64,000 nt of DNA, taken from the NCBI GenBank assembly GCA_964604165.1, contig CAZRYF010000018.1, positions 1-64,000 on the forward strand, in the 5' to 3' direction. The stretch comes from JAYZDK01 sp964604165. Lineage in GTDB: Bacteria > Myxococcota_A > UBA796 > CAJQPC01. Under the pieces are notes generated by a model that saw nothing but the letters and a program-made list of their open reading frames with translations, searched no databases and was not told the origin of the DNA. Shown one piece after another: positions 9,546 to 16,914 of the stretch. The translations under genes were made by a program, and so were the position numbers. Numbering within the stretch: position 1 is the first letter of the stretch; each line of letters starts with the position of its first letter.

Positions 9546-9712
9546 TTATCCACAGAGTTGTCCCGCGCTCCGCGAATTCGGACATTTTTCCCCGGGATCC
9601 GGCGCGCCCATTCGAGACTTCTCCATCAAGTCATCCATAGGCCTCTCGCCACTCAAACCCACGAGGGACGCGGGTTCACACCTCCGATCCACAGTTGTCC
9701 ATAGCATCCACA
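9546..9712 (+). promoter_or_regulatory. DnaA-box cluster upstream of nrdJ
   Basis: One perfect DnaA box TTATCCACA (9546-9554) and four 7-of-9 matches in the same orientation: TCATCCATA (9631-9639), CGATCCACA (9685-9693), TTGTCCATA (9695-9703) and GCATCCACA (9704-9712). They fill the 339-bp non-coding stretch 9493-9831. DnaA is known to regulate nrd genes in E. coli, and the last boxes touch a putative promoter and an NrdR box. No dnaA, dnaN or gidA lies nearby, so an origin is possible but not favoured. Confidence 0.5.
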
Positions 9713-9714
9713 AG

Positions 9715-9762
9715 ATACTATATGTGGGGTAATTCTCTCTTTTCGACCACTACATCTTGTGT
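9715..9762 (+). promoter_or_regulatory. Pair of NrdR-type boxes before nrdJ
   Basis: Two 16-bp sites, at 9715-9730 (12 of 16 to the published NrdR consensus as I recall it) and at 9747-9762 (13 of 16, ending CTTGTGT). They are spaced 32 bp start to start, about three helical turns, which is the spacing known for NrdR pairs. NrdR represses ribonucleotide reductase genes when ATP/dATP binds. A weak promoter TTGTCC (9695-9700), 16 bp, TACTAT (9717-9722) overlaps the first box. A second weak promoter is TTGACC (9772), 18 bp, TAGAGA (9796). Confidence 0.65.
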
Positions 9763-9831
9763 TTTTTTGCCTTGACCGGTTCAATCGGATGAAGGTAGAG
9801 AATGATGTCATCAACCCACCGGAGATCCTTC

Positions 9832-12582
9832 ATGGACAGCCAGCCCACCCCTCGCACCCCCTCCCGCAGCACCCGCTCCCGCTCTCGCACAGCCAAGACC
9901 CGGAAGGGGCTGGAATTCACGCGCTCCTTCACGACGGCCGGTTCCGACCCGTATGACACCGTCGCCTGGGAGCTTCGTGACGCGGTGATTGCAGATGCAT
10001 CTGGGGAGCCTGTCTTTGAGCAGCGCCAGGTGGAGGTGCCCAGTGACTGGTCCGCGACCGCGACAAACGTAGTGATCTCCAAGTATTTCCGTGGACATGT
10101 GGGCACCCCGGAGCGGGAGACCTCCGTTCGCCAGCTGATCGGCCGCGTCTGCGACACCATCCATTCCTGGGGACTGGCCGACGGCTACTTTGCAGACGAA
10201 GAAGCCGCCGCCGCGTTCCGGGACGATCTCACCTGGATGTGTCTCCACCAGTACGTCGCCTTCAACAGCCCGGTCTGGTTCAACGTTGGCGTGGAGGAGA
10301 AGCCCCAGTGCTCCGCCTGCTTTATCAACGCCGTGGACGACTCCATGGAGTCAATTATGACGCTCGCGCGCACCGAGGCCCTCCTCTTCAAGTGGGGCAG
10401 CGGCGCAGGCAGCAACCTCTCCTGCATTCGTTCCTCCAAGGAGCGACTTCGCGGCGGAGGCACCGCATCTGGACCCGTCTCGTTTATGCGGGGCTTTGAT
10501 GCCTTTGCAGGTGTGATCAAGTCCGGCGGCAAGACCCGTCGAGCCGCCAAAATGGTCATTCTCAACGTGGACCACCCGGACATTCTCGACTTTGTAAACT
10601 GCAAGTCCGAGGAAGAGCAGAAGGCTTGGTCCCTCATCGATTCCGGCTACGACGGCGGGTTCAACGTGCCCGGCGGAGCCTACGACTCGGTCTTTTACCA
10701 GAACGCAAACCACTCGGTCCGCGTCACTGATGCGTTCATGGAGGCGGTCCTCAAGGATGGCGACTGGAACACCCACGCCCGCCGGGACGGGGAAGTCGCA
10801 GAGACCCTCAAGGCGCGAGATCTGATGGCCCAGATTTCCGAGGCCGCCTGGCTCTGTGGCGACCCGGGCATGCAATACGACACCACCATTAACGACTGGC
10901 ACACCTGCTTGAACACGGACCGGATTCACGCCTCCAACCCGTGCTCCGAGTACATGTTCCTGGACAACTCCGCCTGCAACCTGGCCTCGTTGAACCTCAT
11001 GAAGTTCCGCATGGCGGATGGCTCTTTTGATGTCGATAGCTTCAAGCATGCGGTTCAGTTGAGCATCACCGCCCAGGAGATCCTGGTGGACCGTGCCTCC
11101 TACCCAACCAAGGAAATCGAAAAGAACTCCCACGCATTCCGGCCCCTGGGGCTGGGCTACGCCAACCTCGGTGCGCTGCTCATGTCCTGGGCCCTGCCCT
11201 ACGACTCGACAACCGGCCGGGCCCGCGCCGGCGCCATCACCGCGCTGATGCACGGCGAGGCCTATCTTCAGTCTGCCCGAATCGCTGACTCCCAGGGAAC
11301 CTTCAAGGGCTATTCCAAGAACCGCAAGCCCATGCTTCGGGTCATTGGCAAGCACCGCAAGGCAGCCAAAGAGCTGCCCAAGGACATGGTTCCGACCAAC
11401 CTTCTGGAAGCCGCACACCAGAGCTGGGACGAGTGCATGGAGATGGGCAAAGCAGCCGGCTACCGCAACTCCCAGGTCACCGTGCTGGCCCCCACCGGCA
11501 CCATCGGCTTCATGATGGACTGCGACACCACCGGCATCGAGCCAGACATTGCGCTCATCAAGTACAAGAAGCTCGTGGGCGGCGGCATGTTGAAGATTGT
11601 GAACCAGACCGTGCCCCTGGCCCTGGACATGCTGGACTACCCGGAGGTGGAACGGGACGGGATCCTGGCCTACCTGGACCAACAGGAGACCATTGAGGGT
11701 GCCCCGGGTCTCAAAGAGGAGCACCTGCCCATCTTTGACTGCGCTTTCAAGGCGCGGAATGGAGTGCGCAGCATCGCCCCCATGGGCCATGTGCGAATGA
11801 TGGCCGCCGCCCAGCCTTTCCTGTCCGGCGCGATCTCCAAGACCGTCAACGTGCCACCGGATGCCACGCCAGCCGAGATCGCAGACATCTACATGGACTC
11901 ATGGAAGCTCGGCCTCAAGGCCATCGCCATCTATCGCGACGGCTGCAAGCGGACCCAGCCCCTCAACACCAGCCTGGATGCCCCCAAGGAGGACACGCCC
12001 GAACCCATCGTGGAGTATCGTCCCGTGCGTCGCAAGCTCCCGAACGAGCGCCAGGCTGTGACCCACAAGTTCTCCGTGGCGGGCCACGACGGGTACATCA
12101 CGGTGGGCCTCTACGAGGACGGGGTTCCCGGCGAAATCTTCCTGGTCATGGCCAAGGAAGGCTCGGTTGTGTCCGGACTCATGGATGCATTCGCCACGTC
12201 CGTGTCTCTGGCTCTCCAGTACGGTGTGCCCCTGAAGGTGCTGTGCGACAAGTTCTCCCACACCCGGTTTGAGCCGTCCGGCTTCACGGGCAACCCGGAA
12301 ATTCCCATCGCCAAGTCCATCACGGACTACATCTTCCGCTGGCTGGAGCTTCGGTTCGGAGCCGATGCTACCCCCATGGTGGCCACCCTCCCCAAGGCCC
12401 CGTCCGCGGCCCCCGCCCCGATGCAGTCGGCGTCGGTCTCGGCCCCCAGCACAGACATGGAGAACCACATCTTCAACACGCAGGCCGATGCCCCGCCATG
12501 CCATGTATGCGGCAGCATCATGGTCCGATCGGGCACCTGCTACAAGTGCTTCAACTGCGGCGCTACCAGCGGCTGTTCCTGA
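9832..12582 (+). CDS. nrdJ: Class II (adenosylcobalamin-dependent) ribonucleotide reductase
   Basis: About 916 aa. Makes deoxyribonucleotides from ribonucleotides using a thiyl radical generated by B12, with no oxygen need. Visible motifs: NSPVWFNVG; the redox cysteine in PQCSACFIN; KWGSGAGSNLSCIRSS; the radical-site NPCSE (Asn-Cys-Glu triad near residue 370) followed by ACNLASLNL; the loop APTGTIGFMMDCDTTGIEP; and a C-terminal zinc-ribbon tail with CHVCG and CYKCFNCG, typical of the long NrdJ form. I chose ATG 9832 because GGAG sits 7 nt upstream; an in-frame ATG at 9802 with AAGG is an alternative. The Arg/Ser/Thr-rich first 30 residues look disordered. Regulation probably by NrdR and perhaps DnaA. 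Confidence 0.96.
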   Translation: MDSQPTPRTPSRSTRSRSRTAKTRKGLEFTRSFTTAGSDPYDTVAWELRDAVIADASGEPVFEQRQVEVPSDWSATATNVVISKYFRGHVGTPERETSVRQLIGRVCDTIHSWGLADGYFADEEAAAAFRDDLTWMCLHQYVAFNSPVWFNVGVEEKPQCSACFINAVDDSMESIMTLARTEALLFKWGSGAGSNLSCIRSSKERLRGGGTASGPVSFMRGFDAFAGVIKSGGKTRRAAKMVILNVDHPDILDFVNCKSEEEQKAWSLIDSGYDGGFNVPGGAYDSVFYQNANHSVRVTDAFMEAVLKDGDWNTHARRDGEVAETLKARDLMAQISEAAWLCGDPGMQYDTTINDWHTCLNTDRIHASNPCSEYMFLDNSACNLASLNLMKFRMADGSFDVDSFKHAVQLSITAQEILVDRASYPTKEIEKNSHAFRPLGLGYANLGALLMSWALPYDSTTGRARAGAITALMHGEAYLQSARIADSQGTFKGYSKNRKPMLRVIGKHRKAAKELPKDMVPTNLLEAAHQSWDECMEMGKAAGYRNSQVTVLAPTGTIGFMMDCDTTGIEPDIALIKYKKLVGGGMLKIVNQTVPLALDMLDYPEVERDGILAYLDQQETIEGAPGLKEEHLPIFDCAFKARNGVRSIAPMGHVRMMAAAQPFLSGAISKTVNVPPDATPAEIADIYMDSWKLGLKAIAIYRDGCKRTQPLNTSLDAPKEDTPEPIVEYRPVRRKLPNERQAVTHKFSVAGHDGYITVGLYEDGVPGEIFLVMAKEGSVVSGLMDAFATSVSLALQYGVPLKVLCDKFSHTRFEPSGFTGNPEIPIAKSITDYIFRWLELRFGADATPMVATLPKAPSAAPAPMQSASVSAPSTDMENHIFNTQADAPPCHVCGSIMVRSGTCYKCFNCGATSGCS

Positions 12583-12693
12583 TGTCCCCCACAGGGAAAA
12601 GCGCTCGCTTCTCCCCTCCGGGTCCTCCGGAGTTGCATCAAAAGGGAATCCGATAGCTGCAGTCAGTCCGAGGCGCCGAAAAGCAAGTCGGAC

Positions 12694-12723
12694 AAGGGGG
12701 TGGGGCGAAAGCCTCACCCCCTT
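12694..12723 (+). terminator. Terminator hairpin between nrdJ and btpA-like gene
   Basis: A fully paired 13-bp stem (one G-T wobble) closed by a GAAA tetraloop, AAGGGGGTGGGGC on the left arm, followed by TCTC on the plus strand. It lies 110 bp after nrdJ and 20 bp beyond the stop of the convergent gene, so it may stop both; neither side has a long T-run. Confidence 0.7.
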
Positions 12724-12744
12724 TCTCAATTCAGCAATGAACCC

Positions 12745-13533
12745 TCAACCACTGAACGCCTGCACCACAGCGCGCACTCGCTCCACATCCAAGGGTGACG
12801 ACAGGTCCGCATGCCCATGAAGGGCCGTACCAACAATGGCTGCATCGGCAGCTGAATACGCCCCGGCGTTGTCCGGGTTCAGTCCACTCCCAATCCAAAG
12901 CGTCGCCTCGGGAAGGGCGCCCCGCAGCTCCTCCAGGTCCTCCACGGACGTGGGCTGCCCCGTACCGCTTCCAGAGAGCACCAGCACACGAGCCCCCCCC
13001 CGGTGCAGCGTGTCCCGGGCCAGCTGAACGGAGTTTAAGGGGGCCAGAGGTTGGGCATGCTTCACCAGGTGGTCCGCGACAATAGCCACCCCTGGAGCCA
13101 CCCGTTTCCGGTACAGAAGGGTCTCCCGAGCCCGCCCCTCGACAATGCCCTGGTCTGTCACCATGGCCCCCACGTGAACGTTGATCCGGACAAACCCAGC
13201 GCCGCTCGCTGCGGCCACCGCCAAAGCGCCGACTGCATCGTTGCGGAGGACATTGACTCCCACCGTGAGGTCCGCTCCAAACCGTTCCACCACCTCTCTC
13301 GCCACCACGGTCATCGCCGCCACCACGTGAGGCTCGACCTCCTTTGCAAAGGGAGCATCCCCGATATTCTCCACCACCACCCCTCGCGCCCCCCCAGTGG
13401 CCAGAACCTCGGCATCACGGAGCGCACCCGTGACAATCGCCTGCAATCCCGGCCCATCAAAGGGGGCTCCCGGAAGCGGAGGCAGGTGAAGAACCCCCAC
13501 CACGGGCCGGTGGTGCGAAAGAAGACGCTGCAT
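12745..13533 (-). CDS. BtpA/SgcQ-family TIM-barrel protein
   Basis: 262 aa. Matches the BtpA family by eye: N-terminal GVLHLPPLPG, then GARGVVVENIGDAPF, TVGVNVLRND, a FVRINVHVGAMVTDQGIVEG stretch, and a C-terminal phosphate-binding-like VGTALH. In cyanobacteria BtpA stabilises photosystem I; in other bacteria the family is thought to be an uncharacterised TIM-barrel enzyme, so the name does not give a role here. It lies 28 bp after the S24-like gene and is probably cotranscribed with it. No photosynthesis genes are in the window. Confidence 0.85.
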   Translation of the reverse strand: MQRLLSHHRPVVGVLHLPPLPGAPFDGPGLQAIVTGALRDAEVLATGGARGVVVENIGDAPFAKEVEPHVVAAMTVVAREVVERFGADLTVGVNVLRNDAVGALAVAAASGAGFVRINVHVGAMVTDQGIVEGRARETLLYRKRVAPGVAIVADHLVKHAQPLAPLNSVQLARDTLHRGGARVLVLSGSGTGQPTSVEDLEELRGALPEATLWIGSGLNPDNAGAYSAADAAIVGTALHGHADLSSPLDVERVRAVVQAFSG

Positions 13534-13561
13534 GGTGCCAACGTATCACCGGGACACCCTT

Positions 13562-14020
13562 CTACCCCTGGTCAAAAAGGTGCAACTGGACCTTCCGTTC
13601 CTCTTTCAGCGCATCCGGGCGCAACGCTCGCTGCGGGAAGGGAATCACGATCCCCCTGGCGACCTCCGCAGGCTCACGCCGAGGAGCCTGTCGAGACACT
13701 ATGGTGAGTCGCCCAGCCACCAGCCAACGCTCTTGGCAGCAGGGAACGCCCGTGGGCTCCGCCACCAGGCCCTGCTGGGTGATGCGACCCACCAGGGGGC
13801 GACCACGGCCTTGGGGCACCAAGAGGCACAGGTCTCCCACACGGGCCGCTCCCTCGGCCAGGAGGAGGTCTCCCGGCCGAAGGTTCAGGACCTCTCCAGA
13901 CGAGGCATCGCGGACAAACCCACCCACCACGACGCGACAAACCCACCCGGAAGGGACGGACGAAGCTCCCGGCACCCTTTCAAGGTGGGGTACGGAGAGT
14001 TGAGGATGGGCTGCCAGCAT
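13562..14020 (-). CDS. LexA/S24-peptidase-like small protein, catalytic Lys apparently missing
   Basis: 152 aa from ATG at 14020, which follows AAGGAGG by 6 nt; an in-frame extension upstream is unlikely. Around residues 45-75, SGEVLNLRPGDLLLAEG lines up with LexA SMKDIGIMDGD, keeping the nucleophile Ser and the PGD turn. The position of the LexA catalytic Lys (VKRL) reads VGRI here, so self-cleavage looks lost. There is no DNA-binding domain. Possible roles are a UmuD-like partner or an inactive regulator. A LexA-type palindrome sits 53 bp upstream. The family assignment is from eye alignment only. Confidence 0.55.
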   Translation of the reverse strand: MLAAHPQLSVPHLERVPGASSVPSGWVCRVVVGGFVRDASSGEVLNLRPGDLLLAEGAARVGDLCLLVPQGRGRPLVGRITQQGLVAEPTGVPCCQERWLVAGRLTIVSRQAPRREPAEVARGIVIPFPQRALRPDALKEERKVQLHLFDQG

Positions 14021-14072
14021 TGTGGACCTCCTTGGGATCCCGGTTGCACGGGAGGGGTACACACAACATACT

Positions 14073-14084
14073 GAACAACCGTTC
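14073..14084. promoter_or_regulatory. LexA-type palindrome (GAAC-N4-GTTC)
   Basis: A perfect GAAC-AACC-GTTC palindrome in the 94-bp gap between the nuclease and the S24-like gene. It matches the Gram-positive LexA box core, and the wider plus-strand 17-mer matches 14 of 17 positions of the Myxococcus LexA consensus as I recall it (CTRHAMRYBYGTTCAGS). The downstream gene on the minus strand is the S24-like protein, which fits SOS-type control. Confidence 0.5.
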
Positions 14085-14114
14085 TACGGGTAGACCATTT
14101 TTTGTCCGGCTCGC

Positions 14115-15029
14115 TTAATTTCGGCCGCAAGTACGGCGAAAGGAACAGAACCGGCACTCGTCGCTGCCATCCACCACCTTCGGAAAGTCCTCCATCAGAG
14201 CCACATTGCCCTCCACATCCGACAGAAGCTCCTTCATGGCTCGGGACGACTCCACCAGCTCCTGCTGGCTCTGGTCCAATTGAGAAGCATCCACCGGGTG
14301 CGCCTTGTACCCACCATCACGCGTGTTGACGTGCAGCGCCTGGATCTGGCCAGGTGCCAAATCCAGCTCCTGCTGGGCATAGAGCCCATAGATGCCCATT
14401 TGGCGGCCCACCTCTGCATCTGCGTGGGCTCTTCCAGTTTTCCAATCCACGATGACAACCCCCCCACGGCCATCATCCATCAACACATCCAGAGACACCC
14501 AGACCGGTACCCCCATGATGTCGATCTGAAGCAGCCTCTCCACCTGGAGGATTCGCTCCTTGACCGCCACCATTCGCCGGAAGACCGGGTGATTGAAGAG
14601 ATTGCGCACCTGGCGCTCCATTTCATCCAACGCCTCTTCCCACGCTCCCTCCGGAAGGTCCGCGCCGTAGTAGTGCTCTTGAAACTCAACCTTCTTGCTT
14701 GCGCGTCGCGGGTCGTTCCCAGTTCGAGATCCCTCCACATCCGAGTGCCCACGGTTTCGAATCCAGGCCACCGAGTCCTCCACCCCTCTCGGTTGGGCCC
14801 ATCCAAGTGACTTCAGCGCACGCTCCGCCACCTCGTGCACGAGAATGCCAATCCACATGGCCCGAGAGGTGAGCTTCTTCTGGCGATAGATCTCCCGCAC
14901 CTCCTCCGGCGCCCTGGAGTCCCAGCCTCCCCAGCTGCCGTAGTAGTTCAGCCAGTACCGCCGAAGGCAGGAACGAAACATACGGTCCCGGGAGTAGCTC
15001 CAGGAGAACTCATTCACAAAATCTGCCAA
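14115..15029 (-). CDS. RecB/Cas4-like PD-(D/E)XK nuclease with four-cysteine cluster
   Basis: About 304 aa. Exonuclease-like fold: GILVHEVAERAL supplies the His, a conserved Asp lies in VWVSLDVLMDD, and VVIVDWKTGRA gives the D-x-K core with the QMGIYGLYA helix after it, as in AddB, RecB and Cas4. One Cys near the N-terminus (RSCLRRY) and three at the C-terminus (CRFC, then C after five residues) form the iron-sulfur set of that family. I start at TTG 15029 (GAGG 6 nt upstream, just before FVNEFSWSYSR, a typical N-terminus); a GTG at 15095 is the alternative but would overlap the divergent gene. No CRISPR genes nearby, so a repair role is more likely than Cas4. Confidence 0.82.
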   Translation of the reverse strand: MADFVNEFSWSYSRDRMFRSCLRRYWLNYYGSWGGWDSRAPEEVREIYRQKKLTSRAMWIGILVHEVAERALKSLGWAQPRGVEDSVAWIRNRGHSDVEGSRTGNDPRRASKKVEFQEHYYGADLPEGAWEEALDEMERQVRNLFNHPVFRRMVAVKERILQVERLLQIDIMGVPVWVSLDVLMDDGRGGVVIVDWKTGRAHADAEVGRQMGIYGLYAQQELDLAPGQIQALHVNTRDGGYKAHPVDASQLDQSQQELVESSRAMKELLSDVEGNVALMEDFPKVVDGSDECRFCSFRRTCGRN

Positions 15030-15066
15030 GGGTCGCCTCGCAAGGAGCCTGTAGCACCCCAGTGGG

Positions 15067-16146
15067 ATGCAGGGTATGCAAGTCGAAGTGAGCACATCGG
15101 GCCATCGTTCGAGGGGAGAGAGGGGAATCCACCTGGACAGCCAGCATCTTCGGGGGCGGGTGCTGGGAGGCGTGCCGGTCCAGTCCGTGAAGAATGGCTG
15201 CTACGAAGGAGCCCGCATCAAGGAGGCCCTCCTCGTTGGCCTGTGTGAGCGGTCCACCTTTCGGGATGCAATCCTCGAGGCCCCCAAAGCGGAAGAGGGA
15301 GCCCGGGTCCTCGGGTGCAAGATGGAGGGGATCCACGTGGACAGCGGGATGCTGCAGGCTCTTCACCTGGAGAGCAGCCAACTCACGGAAGCGCAGGTCC
15401 AAAACACCCGGCTTGGCCGTGTTCTGCAGTGTGATTTGGGGGGAGCCCGTCTCGAGGGCTGCTCCGTAGAGCGCCTGTCCTCTTGCAATTTGGACCGCGC
15501 AATCCTTGTGAACTGCGTACTTGACGATGTCTCCGAGTCGTCCTTTCGGGGAGCTCGGCTGCAGGACTGCACCATTCATGCAGCCAAAGGGGCCGACTTC
15601 CGGGGCGCCCGGGGCCTCACGGCGGAGATGACGACCCACCTGGAATCCCTGGGCGCCCGGTGTGGGCGACGCCTTCCGACCTCCTGGCTAACTATCGTCT
15701 CGGCGATCACCCTCCTCGTGGGCTGGCTCGCCACAGCCCCTCCTGACGGAAACTCCCCGGCATCCACCACCCTCGTGCCCACCCAGGAAACGCGGAGGGC
15801 AAGCCAAGAGGCCCTGCTCCAGCTGCGGGAACGTCTGGCCCACGCCCACCACACCATGGTGGAGACCGGCGCCACCCACCGGACCTGGCCCACCATTCGG
15901 GACCTGCAACAGAATCGATATGACATGGATGGGGACGGCCCCATGGAAAACTGGGACTTGATCGCCACCACGGGCCTGCCGCAGAACCGCCTCACGCGCT
16001 CTCGGGGAGGCGTGGTTCTCTTCTGCAAGGAAGACCCTATCCAAGCGGACCTGTCGGGCGTGGACACCGACTGGTACTACTGCGAACTGAACGGTCGACT
16101 GCTGGCCGCGGCCGGAAGCAGCGGCGAAGCCACGCTCAATTGGTAG
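15067..16146 (+). CDS. Pentapeptide-repeat-like membrane protein
   Basis: 359 aa, not a known named family. The first ~195 residues show a degenerate pentapeptide pattern (for example CNLDRAILVNCVLDDVSES, then SFRGARLQDC and ADFRGARGL), which would form a right-handed beta-helix. A membrane helix follows (about 210-232, WLTIVSAITLLVGWLA), then a helical linker and a Trp/Asp-rich C-terminal domain with two cysteines (FCKEDP and YYCELN) that could form a disulfide outside the membrane. Without a signal peptide the repeat domain should be cytoplasmic. The start is not fixed; no strong ribosome-binding site is seen. Its stop overlaps the convergent lipoprotein gene by 11 bp. Confidence 0.6.
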   Translation: MQGMQVEVSTSGHRSRGERGIHLDSQHLRGRVLGGVPVQSVKNGCYEGARIKEALLVGLCERSTFRDAILEAPKAEEGARVLGCKMEGIHVDSGMLQALHLESSQLTEAQVQNTRLGRVLQCDLGGARLEGCSVERLSSCNLDRAILVNCVLDDVSESSFRGARLQDCTIHAAKGADFRGARGLTAEMTTHLESLGARCGRRLPTSWLTIVSAITLLVGWLATAPPDGNSPASTTLVPTQETRRASQEALLQLRERLAHAHHTMVETGATHRTWPTIRDLQQNRYDMDGDGPMENWDLIATTGLPQNRLTRSRGGVVLFCKEDPIQADLSGVDTDWYYCELNGRLLAAAGSSGEATLNW

Positions 16147-16843
16147 CGGGCGCGAGGGGCAAGAGGAAAGTGCCCACCAGGTTGTAGAGCCCATCCGCCA
16201 CAGCACCGGTGACACTGGCCTCGGCATCCGCCGCCAGCTGATCCGCCGTGCCTGCGTAACCCACCACGTAGGTCTGGCCCGCGTCCAGGGCATCCACGTT
16301 TTCGACACTCTCAAACCGAGCATACAGCCCGTACAAAAAGAGCGCCGGGTCCGAAAGCCCCAACTCCACCACCCCCGCATGCAACTCCGGATGGAACACC
16401 CCCAAACCGAGGCCCACCAAGGAAGGAATCTGGGAGTAGTCTCCACACGCCCACGCTGCCTCTTCCTCAAGGAACGTCATGTTCCACCACTGGTAGAGAT
16501 CTGGATCCAGGCTCACGTCCTCTTCTACCAGGGTCGCTGAAACCGAAAGCGCACACTCGGTGAGCTCTCCAGCATCCAGGTCCGCTGGAAAGAAGCTGCC
16601 CAAGAGCCCGAGGGAGCCAGCAATCCCTCCTGCGATCTCCATCTCGCCAGAGATCTTGAGCCAAACCGGCTCCGTCAGCGCTGCCCCGTCCAAGTCTGAA
16701 GCCGTGTCGCCTTCATCAGCCCAGGTGGCAGTGTCCGCTGGCGCACTGGGGTCATCGCTCCCCGTACCGCGCTTGGTGGCCAGCACATCGTAGGATGCAC
16801 AGCCTGAAGTCCACAGGAGGATCACGACCAGGGTTCGGCTCAT
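16136..16843 (-). CDS. Predicted lipoprotein, function unknown
   Basis: 235 aa from ATG at 16843 (GGAG upstream), which gives a lipoprotein signal MSRTLVVILLWTSGC; a longer reading frame upstream has no such signal. After the Cys comes an Asp/Thr-rich linker (residues ~25-55) and a folded domain with several acidic stretches and two further Cys. No family recognised. Convergent with the pentapeptide-repeat gene. Confidence 0.7.
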   Translation of the reverse strand: MSRTLVVILLWTSGCASYDVLATKRGTGSDDPSAPADTATWADEGDTASDLDGAALTEPVWLKISGEMEIAGGIAGSLGLLGSFFPADLDAGELTECALSVSATLVEEDVSLDPDLYQWWNMTFLEEEAAWACGDYSQIPSLVGLGLGVFHPELHAGVVELGLSDPALFLYGLYARFESVENVDALDAGQTYVVGYAGTADQLAADAEASVTGAVADGLYNLVGTFLLPLAPATN

Positions 16844-16914
16844 TTGTGGCTCCAACCCTGCCCGGTCGACCTCCCCTTCATGATAGCGAGGCTGCCGGCA
16901 GAGAGCCACCCCAC

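Noticed and set aside
9493..9831. Chromosomal replication origin
   Set aside because: DnaA boxes are present but dnaA, dnaN, gyrB, parAB or gidA are not; regulation of nrdJ explains the location better.
9493..9831. Cobalamin riboswitch before the B12-dependent RNR
   Set aside because: No B12-box-like conserved sequence or long structured leader was visible; space is taken by DnaA and NrdR sites.
12745..13533. BtpA as evidence for photosynthesis
   Set aside because: The family is widespread in non-phototrophs and no photosystem gene is present.
15029..15095. Extended GTG start of the nuclease at 15095
   Set aside because: No ribosome-binding site and overlap with the divergent gene; TTG 15029 has GAGG and begins at the family N-terminus.
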